A DNA stretch of 64,000 bases from assembly GCA_963751335.1 (NCBI GenBank), contig CAVVUB010000001.1, forward strand, positions 186,001 to 250,000. The letters run 5' to 3'. The stretch comes from Bog-473 sp963751335 (GTDB taxonomy: Bacteria > Actinomycetota > Acidimicrobiia > Acidimicrobiales > RAAP-2). How positions within the stretch are numbered: the stretch's first letter is position 1; every line of letters begins with the position of its first letter. Under the pieces are notes generated by a model. It did no database searches. It was not told the DNA's origin and worked only from the letters and a program-made list of their open reading frames with translations. Made by a program: the position numbers and the translations under genes. Of this stretch, positions 28,034-37,208 are shown piece by piece.

Positions 28034-28432
28034 CTAACCCGAGCGATGAGGGATGATTTGCACGCTGCCGACGGACGATTCCGCAATCGAGAGATGAATG
28101 CTCGTGTCATCCAGCGTCGTCATCGACCCAGCGGCGGGCGTTTGCTCCAGAACCGTGCCCGGTATAACTCCGGGCTCTGCGATGCTCGCGCCGTAGACCA
28201 CCTGGAACCCGAGCGAGAAGAACGCCTGGGAGGCCTGAGTAGCGGACTCCCCTCTGACATTCGGGATCGTTATCTCCGTTTGCCAGGCGGTGAGTCCACC
28301 GGGCGGGTTCGCCAAGCCGACGACCTCCACCTTGGGCGGATTTGTTCCGCTGCTGGTACTGAATAAGGCTGCCAGTCCTAATCCGAGGACGGCGACCGTG
28401 ACCGCAACGACGGCGATTCGGGAACGCCACAT
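28034..28432 (-). CDS. Small membrane-anchored PASTA-domain protein
   Basis: The 132 residues from ATG 28432 begin MWRSRIAVVAVTVAVLGLGL, a single membrane helix. A short linker and one PASTA domain follow: ITIPNVRGESATQASQAFFS, LGFQVVYG, PGTVLEQTPAAGSMTTLDDT. PASTA domains bind muropeptides or beta-lactams, usually on Ser/Thr kinases or PBPs; this free single-domain version has no kinase. It is divergent from the GNAT gene. It sits inside element 2 and so is cargo. A longer frame from 28516 adds an unlikely leader. Confidence 0.78.
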   Translation of the reverse strand: MWRSRIAVVAVTVAVLGLGLAALFSTSSGTNPPKVEVVGLANPPGGLTAWQTEITIPNVRGESATQASQAFFSLGFQVVYGASIAEPGVIPGTVLEQTPAAGSMTTLDDTSIHLSIAESSVGSVQIIPHRSG

Positions 28433-28581
28433 CGATGGAAACGCTACTGTTTTTCTGCGAACGTAGAAGGACTTACTGTGGGTCTGGGGTATCCGAAGGG
28501 TGCCGAACTGCCCCATCGACCCGGCTGCGAGGATCGTTTAGGGGGCAGGTGCCGGATCGTGTGCCGAATTACATTGACCGA

Positions 28582-29196
28582 GTGACCACGGTTCGACTGG
28601 CAACGCTCAGCGATCTTCCTCAGATAGCCCAGGTCCAAATGCGGGCATTCCAATTCGATCCGTTGATTACCTGGATGCTTCCTCCCGACGACTTTGAGCG
28701 GCGCGCCACGCTGTTGTTCTACTGCTTGATCTGGGCTTCGATGATCCACGAAAGCATCTACACGACCGATGATGCTGCGTGCACTGCGACGTGGGCGCCG
28801 CCAGAAGCCTGGGCCCTCTCCGAGGAGCAGATCCGAATGATGGCCGAGCCTTTCGCTGAAGCTGCCGGCGAGAGAGCCGAGCTTGCCATGGGCGTCCTGA
28901 TCGAGATGGCAGAAGTGCACCCATCTGAGCCTCACTGGTACCTCGAAGGTCTGGGGACACATCCCGACTGGCAAAGGCGCGGACTCGCCTCCAAAGTCCT
29001 GGCCCCGGTTCTGGGCCAGTGCGACACCGATGGTCTTCCCGCCTACCTTGAGACGCACCGGGAGAGCAACGTTCCGTTCTACCGTCGGCATGGATTTGAG
29101 GTCATCGACACGAAGCAACTTTCGAACGGCGCGCCGAAAATGTGGCTGATGTGGCGAGAGTGCAGACCTGTCGCGCCGCCCATCGACAACCCATGA
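28582..29196 (+). CDS. GNAT-family N-acetyltransferase
   Basis: A 204-residue acetyl-CoA-dependent acyltransferase. The N-terminus VTTVRLATLSDLPQIAQVQM is classic GNAT strand 1/helix 1. Motif A appears as WYLEGLGTHPDWQRRGLASK, with the CoA-binding Q-x-x-G-x-A. Motif B appears as ETHRESNVPFYRRHGFEVID. The start GTG 28582 was chosen on family fit; in-frame GTGs at 28549 and 28561 are also possible after AGGGGGC. Acceptor unknown. Cargo gene of element 2. Confidence 0.87.
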   Translation: MTTVRLATLSDLPQIAQVQMRAFQFDPLITWMLPPDDFERRATLLFYCLIWASMIHESIYTTDDAACTATWAPPEAWALSEEQIRMMAEPFAEAAGERAELAMGVLIEMAEVHPSEPHWYLEGLGTHPDWQRRGLASKVLAPVLGQCDTDGLPAYLETHRESNVPFYRRHGFEVIDTKQLSNGAPKMWLMWRECRPVAPPIDNP

Positions 29197-29479
29197 CAAA
29201 AGGGCGTGTCCGATATCGGCCGTTTCGTCCATAATTGGCAAAACCGCCGGCCCTCTCCGCAGTCCGACCGATTCGGCGTTCGGTGGCACCCACGTGAATC
29301 ACCGCCATGGTTGCAAGGCGACGTAAGAATCTTGCCCCTCTGACCCAGCGCACCACAACCGGAACGGTGGCGCCCGCAACCGGCGAACGTGGACGCCCTT
29401 GCCAGGTTGGACTCCATAGGATCGGCTGTGCGTCAAGGATCAACGATCGAGGAATACGAAGGACCGAGAGACAGACCCC

Positions 29480-30523
29480 TTGAACCCAGACAGATCAGCC
29501 CAACTGCTGCGGCTACTGAAGTCGTACTTCAACGATCCCGAAGCGACGTTTTCGTCACGGCCGAAGCGACTCAGCGGCGGGGTCTTCTCGGAAGTGTATG
29601 GATTCAGTCTGACTAACGAGGGGTGCCGTCGGCGAATGGTCTTGCGCCTCTATGCCGCTGGCACCGACCCCATTCAGCCCCGGCTCGAACAAGCCGTCCA
29701 AGACGGCCTCGCCGATGCGCAGTTTCCGGCGCCACGCGTAATCTTGGCGGACAGCGATCCGGACCGGCTCGGCAGCATGTTTGTGTTGATGGAACGTCTT
29801 CCCGGTCGCGGATTTCTGCGTGGTGTTCGCCCGGACCAGTTCGTTCCCGACTTCCCCAAACTCTGCCTACGATGGCCAAAGGTTCTCTTGGAAGTCGCAG
29901 AACGACTTCACCAGGTCGATCCCGCGCCGGTACTTGCCGCAGCAGCGAAGGGTGGGATCCAAACGACACAGCTCACAGTGCGTAGGCACATCGAATTCGT
30001 CACTGCCAACTTCGAAGCGTTCGGTGGCCGCCGTACAAAAGATGCCTTGGCCTGGTTGAACAGCAACGAACCAACCCCCGTCGACCTCCCGTCGATCGTC
30101 CATGGTGACTTGTGGCCCGCCAATGTCTTGATGCAAGAGAGTCATCTCACCGGCCTGGTCGACTGGACGATGGCGGGAATTGGTGACCCAGCACTCGATC
30201 TGGGCTTCGCGTGCGCGGGTCTGGCGATGATGCCGGCCCCGCTGCCTCCGCCACCACCGATACGTCAGGGAATCCACGCGGCAGGTAAGAACCTGGCACG
30301 GCGAATCAGAGAGCAATACTGCGAAAGAACCCAAACCACCCCGGAGCGCATCGAAATCTACGAAGCTCTGCGCTGCCTTGTAGAACTCTCCGCCGTCCTT
30401 CCGTATCGTCACCTCTCGAAAGGCACCAGCGCGCCAGCGCAAAGGCCGCCGTGGGACAAGGGAATAAGAGCCCTCGTTGGACACTTCGAGAAAATAACTG
30501 GTGTGCCCATTGCAATGGGATGA
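29480..30523 (+). CDS. APH/ChoK-type phosphotransferase
   Basis: A 347-residue kinase-like protein of the aminoglycoside phosphotransferase superfamily. The N-lobe has SGGVFSEVYGF and MVLRLYAAG (ATP-site Lys replaced by Arg in VLRLY), then FVLMERLPG. The catalytic loop is SIVHGDLWPANVLM with the metal-binding segment LVDWTMAGIGDPALDLGF. The start is TTG 29480 (LNPDRSAQLLRLL). It could phosphorylate an antibiotic or a small alcohol; resistance is not implied. It is cargo of element 2, ahead of the transposase remnant. Confidence 0.82.
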   Translation: MNPDRSAQLLRLLKSYFNDPEATFSSRPKRLSGGVFSEVYGFSLTNEGCRRRMVLRLYAAGTDPIQPRLEQAVQDGLADAQFPAPRVILADSDPDRLGSMFVLMERLPGRGFLRGVRPDQFVPDFPKLCLRWPKVLLEVAERLHQVDPAPVLAAAAKGGIQTTQLTVRRHIEFVTANFEAFGGRRTKDALAWLNSNEPTPVDLPSIVHGDLWPANVLMQESHLTGLVDWTMAGIGDPALDLGFACAGLAMMPAPLPPPPPIRQGIHAAGKNLARRIREQYCERTQTTPERIEIYEALRCLVELSAVLPYRHLSKGTSAPAQRPPWDKGIRALVGHFEKITGVPIAMG

Positions 30524-30572
30524 ACCGCATATCCGTGGAGTCCTGCGGAGCCGCAGCGCCCCGATGTTCGGG

Positions 30573-30809
30573 TCAGCCACTCAAGACCGGACTGGGGCAG
30601 TCGGTTTCAGCCTTCTGACAAGAACGCGATAGGACGGGATAAAGGTCGTCGGGTGCCACAAGGAACGGGAAATGACCCACTCCCGGCAGGCGAACCAGAC
30701 GTGAGTTCTGCAACGACGCTGCCCATTCCAAGGAACCCTCGATCGGTATCCGATCAACGTCACCATGGACAACCAAGATCGGGGCCCACGCCGAGCGACG
30801 ACCCACAGC
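30573..30809 (-). pseudogene. C-terminal fragment of an alpha/beta hydrolase fused to transposase end
   Basis: About 78 codons read APILVVHGDVDRIPIEGSLE and then LVRLPGVGHFPFLVAPDDL, the acid strand and catalytic His of an alpha/beta hydrolase. The N-terminal half, with nucleophile elbow, is missing. The frame joins that of the transposase C-terminus without a stop, so insertion and deletion have spliced the two reading frames. Confidence 0.65.
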
Positions 30810-31921
30810 GCCGTGGAGGATCTCGACGATGCCGTTTTGGACCACGACCTCGACGGACTCGCCGACATAGGTGGGGCCGACGCGAGAGCGCTGCGCTCCG
30901 AGGGAGATCACGCCGCTCCGGTCGACCCCAGCGCGTGATGTCCCCTGGACGCGCCACGACAGCAGGAACGGTCTGAGCCCTCGACTCGTCGGCTGGGTCT
31001 TCGGGATCGCGACGAATGCGGGCCAGGGCGACGTGTTCGATTGATACGGACGTTCGGTGTTGTACTCGTGCACCCAGGCGTCGAGGGCCTCTTGTGCCTT
31101 CTCGATGCTCTCGAAGCGATAGTCGTTGGGGGTGAAGAACGCCTGGCGGAGGGGTTTGTGGAAACGCTCGACCTTGCCCGTCGTCGTCGGCGAATAAGGG
31201 CTTGGTGAGCAGGCGAACGATGCCATTGAGCGTGCAGACTGCGGTCGATGAGAACCGGACTAGGCCCGGGGCCGAAGCGAGCGGTGAAGACCTTGCCGTT
31301 GTCGGTGAGGATCTGGTCGGGCACTCCATGGGCTTTGAGGGCGTGCTCGAGTGCGGCTACTTACCGGCTCGGCCGTGGCCCGCAAAATCAAGCTGGCGGG
31401 ACACACGGAAGCGACTGTGGTCGTCGAGGTCCACTGACCATCTTGAGCTCGGTGCGGTCGGCCAGGTGAAAGCGCCCGACGATGTCGATCTGCCAGAGCT
31501 CCATCGAGCGTGATCGCTCCCAGCGCTTGCAATCAGAGCGCGTCCGCTTGCGCTTGGTGGGATCGATGCGGTGATGGCGCACCAAAGTGCGATAGATGGA
31601 CCGAAGTCCGGGCAGCGGACTGTGTCCTTCTTTATCCAGCTCGGTGCGGATGGTGCGCTCGTCCCCAGCCTGGATGCAGGTCACACAGCTGGAGAACCCG
31701 GGCCTCGAGGTGGCGGATCCATCTGATGCGGACAGCTGAGAAGCTTGGTGCTCTTGTCGACCAGTGCCGCCATCCCCCCCAGATGCATAACGACGGACCC
31801 AAAGGTGCACGGTCTGGCGGCCACGCCATTGAGCCGAACCACCTCGGTCACATCCATACGGTCCATGGGCATCGATAACGGCCCGATAGCGCTGCTCGAC
31901 CACCTTGAGCTCCACCAACAT
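30810..31921 (-). pseudogene. IS481-type transposase, several frameshifts
   Basis: Pieces in different frames rebuild one DDE transposase. They run, from right to left, MLVELKVVEQRYRAVIDA, an HTH part (TEVVRLNGVA, then RQTVHLWVRRYASGG), GLRSIYRTLVRHHRIDPTK, the first catalytic Asp in SMELWQIDIVGRF, the second in PDQILTDNGKVFTARFG, and the Glu in TTTGKVERFHKPLRQAF. The C-terminal RSGVISLGAQRSRVGPTYVG is the small beta domain typical of IS481-family proteins. At least four frame changes are needed, so it is dead. Clear terminal inverted repeats were not found. Confidence 0.75.
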
Positions 31922-32011
31922 GACCGGCCTCCTTCGCGTCTGCCGAAGACGACTGTGTCAACAGCGAAGGAGGTGGCATCGACCCGGTGGTGGACCCCTT
32001 CTCGGGCACGA

Positions 32012-32117
32012 GTGTCAAGCTAGGTACCGGAGCCAGTGTCGCCCAGGTACCGGAACCGCGTCCGGAAAGTGTCAGGCAGGAGCCGGAGCCACGCTGTCAA
32101 GCATGAACCGGAATTTC
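32012..32117. repeat. Four direct repeats resembling an IS21-type end
   Basis: Copies start at 32012, 32036, 32069 and 32094, with consensus GTGTCAAGC-AGGTACCGGAGCC (TGTCA start, CCGGA core, 24-33 base spacing). Multiple short repeats of TGTCA...CCGGA type are characteristic of IS21-family termini, where IstA binds. No istA or istB reading frame is present. The cluster ends where an integrase remnant begins, so an IS seems to have cut that integrase and later lost its body. Confidence 0.55.
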
Positions 32118-32120
32118 ACA

Positions 32121-32202
32121 GGGCTCCCGACTCCCTAGCCACGCGGATTTCGCGAGGATGGCGAGACTCCGTCGCAAGGAGGCCGAGAGGCATGGTCTCT
32201 GA
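32121..32202 (+). pseudogene. Truncated integrase C-terminus of element 2
   Basis: The last 21 codons read HADFARMARLRRKEAERHGL-stop, nearly identical to DFAGMARRRRQEAERHGL-stop of the integrase ending at 40375. DNA similarity to that gene starts about 32121, immediately after the IS21-like repeats. The attachment repeat follows 8 bases after the stop, as in the intact copy. Confidence 0.75.
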
Positions 32203-32210
32203 CCTGCATC

Positions 32211-32261
32211 TTTCGAGTCGGGCTGCCGGGATTTGAACCCGGGACCTCTTGACCCCCAGTC
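32211..32261. repeat. Attachment-site repeat (tRNA-Pro 3' end), middle copy
   Basis: 51 bases identical to 40383-40433, from TTTCGAGTCGGGC through the T-arm to CCCCCAGTC in the anticodon loop. This is the junction created when element 1 inserted beside element 2. Confidence 0.9.
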
Positions 32262-32287
32262 GCCGAAGGGCGGAAATTTGAAATAGT

Positions 32288-32375
32288 CGCTGATCTGCGA
32301 GTTTCGGTAAATCTCCTGGTTGGGCCATATTTCTCGGTCGCCGTTGGCATCCCCTGTCATCCCCTGTTCTTCGGT
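32288..32375. repeat. Inner flank of element 1 left end with paired 10-bp units
   Basis: The sequence matches 27512-27600. It contains CATCCCCTGT twice in tandem (32348-32367), related to the iterons at 37491-37540. Possible integrase arm-type sites (inference). Confidence 0.55.
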
Positions 32376-32505
32376 GCCGCGCGGGGATAGCGCGGGGATG
32401 GCGATCTGAGGCAACGCTCTTGACCCTTCGACACCCCGATGGTCGAGAGCGCATATTTGCCAGTTTGTCCATCCGCCAGAGACACCCTCCCAGTAGCCTG
32501 ATTTC

Positions 32506-32826
32506 GTGAGTTCGTCGCCGCTGAGTCAGATCGAGCAGGCCCGCCGCCAAGCTGCGATCGACGAACTCGTGAACCGGATTGCGACCTCTTCGGGCGACTC
32601 GGACGAATGGTGGAACGCCAATACGCACGAAGAGCTCGGTGGTCGAACGCCCACGGAAGCTTGGCTGGCCGGAGATCACGACGGCGTGATGCGGGTGATT
32701 GCCGGCTGGTACCAGCAGACTGACGAGCGTGCCGAGCAGATCCGGAACGATCCAGCGATGCTCGAGATGATTGAGGACCGCCGGCGATCGGTCGCCGAGA
32801 AGGCTGACCACCGCCGATCTGCCTGA
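32506..32826 (+). CDS. Small protein, possible antitoxin-like member of a two-gene pair
   Basis: A 106-residue acidic-to-neutral protein starting GTG 32506 (VSSSPLSQIEQARRQAAIDE). The central WWNANTHEELGGRTPTEAWL and the following AGDHDGVMRVIAGWYQQ resemble the short C-terminal toxin-binding segment (LGGRTPxEAL-x-GD) of Xre/MbcA/ParS antitoxins. The N-terminal half is a charged helix without an obvious HTH. Only 3 bases separate it from the next small gene. It sits 245 bases inside the left attachment repeat. The function is a guess from motif and context. Confidence 0.55.
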   Translation: MSSSPLSQIEQARRQAAIDELVNRIATSSGDSDEWWNANTHEELGGRTPTEAWLAGDHDGVMRVIAGWYQQTDERAEQIRNDPAMLEMIEDRRRSVAEKADHRRSA

Positions 32827-32829
32827 GTC

Positions 32830-33090
32830 GTGCCGCTCGGCGACGTCAGCGCTCTGTACGACTGGGGAGAGCGTGACGATCCCGGATTCCGGTTGTGGAA
32901 ACAGGTTGCCGACTGGATCTCGTCCGAGTTGGCCGATAGGCCTTGGGCTGCTCCATCCACCCCGATGCTGCCAGCCGAGGGTCAACCGACGGAGATCAGA
33001 AGCGTGAAGGTCCCCGACACCGGAATCACGGTCGTCTACCAACATGATCATGATTCGGGTCGTGTCGACCTGCTTTACGTCGGGCCGTGA
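32830..33090 (+). CDS. Small partner protein of the pair, unknown function
   Basis: 86 residues from GTG 32830: VPLGDVSALYDWGERDDPGF, RLWKQVADWISSELADRPWA, then EIRSVKVPDTGITVVYQHDH and RVDLLYVGP. The C-terminal two-strand pattern (valine strand, acidic turn, VDLLYV) looks like the end of compact beta-sheet toxins such as the ParE/RelE fold, but no catalytic residues can be assigned. Tight spacing after the preceding gene implies co-translation. Possible toxin or accessory of a stability module; not recognised as a known family. Confidence 0.5.
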   Translation: MPLGDVSALYDWGERDDPGFRLWKQVADWISSELADRPWAAPSTPMLPAEGQPTEIRSVKVPDTGITVVYQHDHDSGRVDLLYVGP

Positions 33091-33155
33091 GGCATGACCC
33101 CCCCGCCCCGAACCGGCGAACGGGGGCAGGCAAGTGGAATATAGGGTCTGCTCCT

Positions 33156-33370
33156 GTGTCGCTGGGAAGTGTGGCGTTTTGGCATACGGAAGAGGGCTGG
33201 GGAGCCGTCTAGACTCGGGCTCGGCCGGGTCTTGGTTTTGTCCACTTCTCAAACGTAGGGGCGAGGGCTTCCGAGAACTGATTCAGGGCAGCTCGGTTGA
33301 GTTCGAATGGCGAGACGACTTCGAACAGGACGGATGCCAGTGGCGAGTGGCATGGGTCGAAGCGACCTGA
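33156..33370 (+). pseudogene. Cold-shock-domain protein, two frame changes
   Basis: Three frames rebuild one CSD. GTG 33156 gives VSLGSVAFWHTEEGWGAV (RNP1-like strand); the next frame gives LDSGSAGSW; a third gives GFVHFSNVGA (RNP2-like VHFS); the last gives GFRELIQGSSVEFEWRDDFE and QWRVAWVEAT to the stop at 33370. Similar 65-75 residue CSD-like proteins occur in actinobacteria. The breaks leave no intact fold. Confidence 0.65.
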
Positions 33371-33514
33371 ACCTTCCCTCGTGATCCCTGTTCCACCATC
33401 CGGCGTTTGGGGGGACTCAGAAACGGATGAAGAGCGATTGGGGATCGGGCATCTGATGCACCCGTCTGTGGATTCAGCTCCACTACTCTCGCTGAGCTCG
33501 ATACGACGGACTAC

Positions 33515-34512
33515 TCAATCTTGTATAGCGGAGTTCGACGAGCAGACGGCCACCGTGGCAAAACCGAAATTCGTAAGGAGAGAGGGGTCGTTGAACACAG
33601 TGATTCGAGCAATCCGCTCGCCGAGAAACGTAAGCACGTGCACCCCATGGGCGGCGATGCAATCTCCCGGAAGTCGCTCGTACACGGCAAATGCGATTTG
33701 TCCATTCGCTCGCGTTGGAAGCATGGCCCATGATTGCGGCCTCAGCATGAACGCAACGCAAAGAAGCCTGAAACTGCATCGCTACCGGTAAACCAGGTTG
33801 GGATAGGGGGCATCTGCAACACAACGTCCGCTCGAAGAAGGTCAATAAGCGCGTCGATGTCTGCCCGTTCGAACGCTTCGACGTGTGGGTCGACGACGAG
33901 CGAAGAACCCTATCTCCGGCTCAGGCACCTCGTCCTGCGTCGCGCCACTCTGTGCCAGTTGAGAGCAACGCGGCGCAGGGCACTGTTCACTGCAATGGTT
34001 GTCGTATCCAGGATTTCGGCTACCTCGACCGCCTTGATAAACAAGACGTCACGAAGAATGAGCACGGGCCTCTGGCACGCTGAGAGAGTATGTAGCGCGG
34101 CGATGAAGGCAAGACGAATACCCGCCCTCGAGTTATGGCGAGCTGCCGGATCGTCTCCGGGGCCCGCTATCAATGAGTCAGGAAATGGTTGGAGCCAACG
34201 CACGCTCGACTCGGTTGCATCCGGCAGTTGGTTCGACTCATGTGAAGGTGGCTGGAGATCGGATGGCAGGTGCCGACGAGTTTTGCTCTCCAAGGCCGTT
34301 AGACAGACGTGAGTAGCGATCTTGTACATCACACACGCAAGCTGGATCGCCCCTCGAACTGGTCGAACGAGCGCCACGCCCGGATATACACCTCCTGGAC
34401 CTGGTCTTCGGCGTCTGGAATCGAGCCGAGCATGTCGGTAGTAGTGGGCTAGGAGCTAGCGGCGGAATGAATCAGTAAGCGTTTCAAACTCATCTTGAGG
34501 TGCCACAACCAT
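33515..34512 (-). pseudogene. ECF sigma factor with SnoaL-like C-terminus (TIGR02960 type), decayed
   Basis: ATG 34512, with GGAG seven bases upstream, starts MVVAPQDEFETLTDSFRR, then a stop. Other frames continue LLAHYYRMLGSIPDAEDQVQ, EVYIRAWRSFDQFEGRSSLR (region 2) and MYKIATHVCLTALESKTRRH. The 33910-34377 frame holds FIAALHTLSACQRPVLILRD and AVEVAEILDTTTIAVNSALR (region 4). The SnoaL-like domain appears as RADIDALIDLLRADVVLQMP and, in 33515-33748, as MLPTRANGQIAFAVYE, then HVLTFLGERIARITVFNDPS. One in-frame stop and at least three frameshifts are needed. It is the third gene of a decayed operon with SDR and MFS. Confidence 0.82.
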
Positions 34513-34530
34513 GAATTCACTCCGGATCGA

Positions 34531-35276
34531 TCACTTGAGAACTCGGAGGCCAGCGCCACTGAGCATAAAGGCAAGGCCATCTGGCTCGACTCTGTCATCG
34601 CCGATGCACAGATCGACTACCACTTGACCAACAAATTCTGGAGTGAGCAGCGGCTCAAATCGACTGATGAACGCCTCAATCTCAACACCCTCGCTGTAAC
34701 CGGCTAGGAGCTGCAACCCAGTCGGTCGGTGGCGTGATCTGCGGAAGTAGGCCGTGAATGAATGGCTTCGTTGGTGGGACTCCCTGATGCGTACTGGCTG
34801 ATGAAGCGGAGGGCTGCCTTGGCGCCCGCGTATCCGCAGCTCAACGGCGAACCTCCGATTGCAGCGCCGCTGGATAGTGCGATGACCACGCTTCCCGGAA
34901 GAAGCGAGACGTTCAGCGCTTCTTCGTCCAGTTGAACACATGACGAGTGTCGACGTTCCAGTTCTCACTAAACGTCTCCCAGGTTTGGTCCTGCAAGGGG
35001 CTCGCCGTTGGTGTAGCTCCAGCATTGAGTACGAGGATGTCGGGAGCGAAATTTGAGGATCAGGCGCTCTGCAAGTTCGGGCTCGCAAGCATTCCCCGTG
35101 ATCGGGATGAATCCATCTCCAAGTTCCTGCTGGAGACTTTCGAGCTGCTCCACATTTCTAGCTACACCGACCACCTTGGCGCCTCGATCGTGGAGGGCGC
35201 GGACAGCGGCCCGGCCGAACCCACGGCTAGCGCCGGTAACGAGCGCCGTCTTCGTGTTCAAATCAGGCTTGGACAT
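34531..35276 (-). pseudogene. Short-chain dehydrogenase/reductase, decayed
   Basis: ATG 35276 has GAGAGGTG upstream. The first frame reads MSKPDLNTKTALVTGASRGFG, with the cofactor site TGASRGFG, and VVGVARNVEQLESL. Frame breaks follow. The catalytic segment survives in another frame as VVIALSSGAAIGGSPLSCGY and AGAKAALRF (Ser and YxxxK). The 3' end reads EAFISRFEPLLTPEFVGQVV to the stop at 34531. It lies about 100 bases after the MFS stop and 18 before the sigma start, all on one strand. Confidence 0.78.
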
Positions 35277-35377
35277 TTCAACACACCTCTCTTGGACGTA
35301 GTCCGAGGACCTCAAACTCGGCGACCCATGAATCCGGGCCCTCTGACCGCCGGATTCCGAACCCGACCTGGGTTCTG

Positions 35378-36991
35378 TCAATTGGCGTCATGAGCCTCGA
35401 CGCGCGCCTCCCGAACGAGCTCGGCCAGCTCCTCGTCAGCCGCCGATTGGGTTGGATAGGCCGGGAGAAAAGCAAAAACGAAGAGGCTGCCGACAAACGC
35501 AGTTCCGGCAGCGACAAGGCAACTGACCTGGAATCCGTCGAAGAACGCATGCGCACGTAGCAGCACTCAAAAGGCTCGCCGCAGACGGATTCGACGCTTC
35601 CAGTCTGTGCGCTCCAATCAGCGCGGCGCCGACGGACGCCTTTGACTGAGAAAGAAGACCGCTCGGAATGATGGTTGCAGCTCGAGACGTCGAGATCACG
35701 TGGACATAGATCGACACGAAGACACTTCCTATGATCGCGACACCCAGCGTCCCTCCAAACAATCGGTTGGCGTCGTTGACGGCCGCGCCGACTCCGGCTT
35801 TCGCCTTTGGAATGACACCCATAATGGCTTCCGTGGCGGGCGCCGTGGCCAGTCCGATCGCAATGGAGCCCATGAGCATTTGACCGACGGTTTGGAGGTA
35901 GGTCGTGTCTGCGCTTGCCGTGGATAGCCACACCAAGAAGCCGGCCAATAATCCAAGTCCCGCTCCTACCACGAGCTTGTTGCCGACCTTGACGGCCAGA
36001 CCGGGGCCGAGACCTGAAGCTAAGCCCATACCAAATGCGACAGGGAGCAATCGGACGCCCGTAGAAAACGGGGTGTAACCGTGCATCAGCTGGAAATACG
36101 TGGTGATCAGGAAAATGAAACCGAAGAGCGCGAAGAAAGCGACGGAGATCGCACCACTGCCCGCTGAGAACCGGAGATTCTTGAAGAGCTCGACGTCGAG
36201 CATGGGCTCCACGACTCGGCGTTCCCAGAGCACAAAGGTGATAAGGGCTAGAGCAGTGCCAGCGAAGCCGGCCACGGTGCGGCACTGCCCCATCCCCACG
36301 TTGGCGCTTCAATGATCGTGTAGATGAGAAGACCCATTGCAATCGAAGAGAGCGTTAGACCGAAGACGTCAAGCTTTGGTGCCGACGGGTCCCGAGAAGG
36401 CGGGACAATGATGGCGACAAGCACCAAAGCAATAGCTGCAATTGGCGCCATGGCGAGGAAGATGCTTCCCCACCAAAAGTGTTCCAGCAGCCAACCGCCG
36501 ATGATCGGTCCGAAAGCCACGGCGATGCCGGTCGTCGCTCCCCAAACCCCAATGGCCTTGGCGCGCTCCGTTCGGTCATGAAAGACGTTGGTGAGGATCG
36601 AAAGCGTGTTCGGAAAGATGATCGCAGCACCGATACCCATGGCGACTCGTGCCACGATCAGCTGGCCGGTTGTCGTTCCGAAGGCTCCAGCGGTCGTCGC
36701 GGCTCCGAAAATGATGAGTCCACACATCAGGGCGCCCTTGCGACCGAATCGGTCACTCAAGCTGCCCGCCGCCAGGACAAAAGCCGCAAAGGCCAAGTTG
36801 TAGGCGTCCACGACCCATTGGAGGCCGCTTGTCGAGGACCCCAGCTCCTTGCTGAGACTCGGCAGGGCCACGTTCACGATGGTTGTATCGACGTTGATCG
36901 CGAACACCGCGACACATAGGACAATGAGGACCTTCCACCGTCGCTCGTTCGTCGGGAGGACCTCAAGATTTTCGGCTAATAGGGCGTCCAC
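35378..36991 (-). pseudogene. DHA2-family MFS multidrug transporter, two frameshifts
   Basis: Drug:H+ antiporter-2 family, 14 predicted helices. GTG 36991, with a strong GGAGGAA upstream, opens VDALLAENLEVLPTNERRWK, then FAINVDTTIVNVALPSLSKE, GSLSDRFGRKGALMCGLIIF and ATTGIAVAFGPIIGGWLLEH (motif C-like). Near 36250-36299 the frame changes by loss of one base to ALALITFVLWERRVVEPMLD and FKNLRFSAGSGAISVAFFAL. Near 35560 one extra base restores the first frame (VSCLVAAGTAFVGSLFVFAF). The total is 1614 nt, exactly 538 codons, so the two lesions compensate in length. Everything else is intact, so decay is recent or one lesion is an error. Confidence 0.85.
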
Positions 36992-37012
36992 TGTTCCTCC
37001 AGAATGGTTAAG

Positions 37013-37208
37013 GGAAACCACTTCGCCATGTCGATTTGGAATCCCTACGCATGCAGACCACCTGGCCCTCCGAAACTCACCGCCGCCGAGCGAAATTTCT
37101 CGGCTACCTCAACAAACGACCCTCTGCGCAGGGTGTGTGCGAGAGGTAGCGAAACGCGCTTGGGTTCTTGCAACGCTTGTTCTGGACCAGACGCGGGTGT
37201 CCCATAAT
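37013..37208. other. Spacer between MFS 5' end and repeat X
   Basis: No gene is seen. It should hold the promoter of the MFS-SDR-sigma unit (minus strand). Confidence 0.4.

Larger units (their letters stand above)
27437..32261. mobile_element. Older integrated element 2 (degenerate)
   Basis: Bounded by attachment repeats at 27437-27486 and 32211-32261. It carries PASTA, GNAT and phosphotransferase genes, a ruined IS481-type transposase, an IS-end repeat cluster and the last codons of an integrase. Rep is lost and the integrase is truncated, so it cannot move by itself. Confidence 0.6.

Noticed and set aside
27922..28050. Short plus-strand membrane peptide frame
   Set aside because: Only one hydrophobic stretch and a start that cannot be supported; likely chance.
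32211..32261. A second tRNA-Pro gene
   Set aside because: Only the 3' half from the anticodon loop is present; the 5' half is replaced by element DNA, so it is an attachment repeat.
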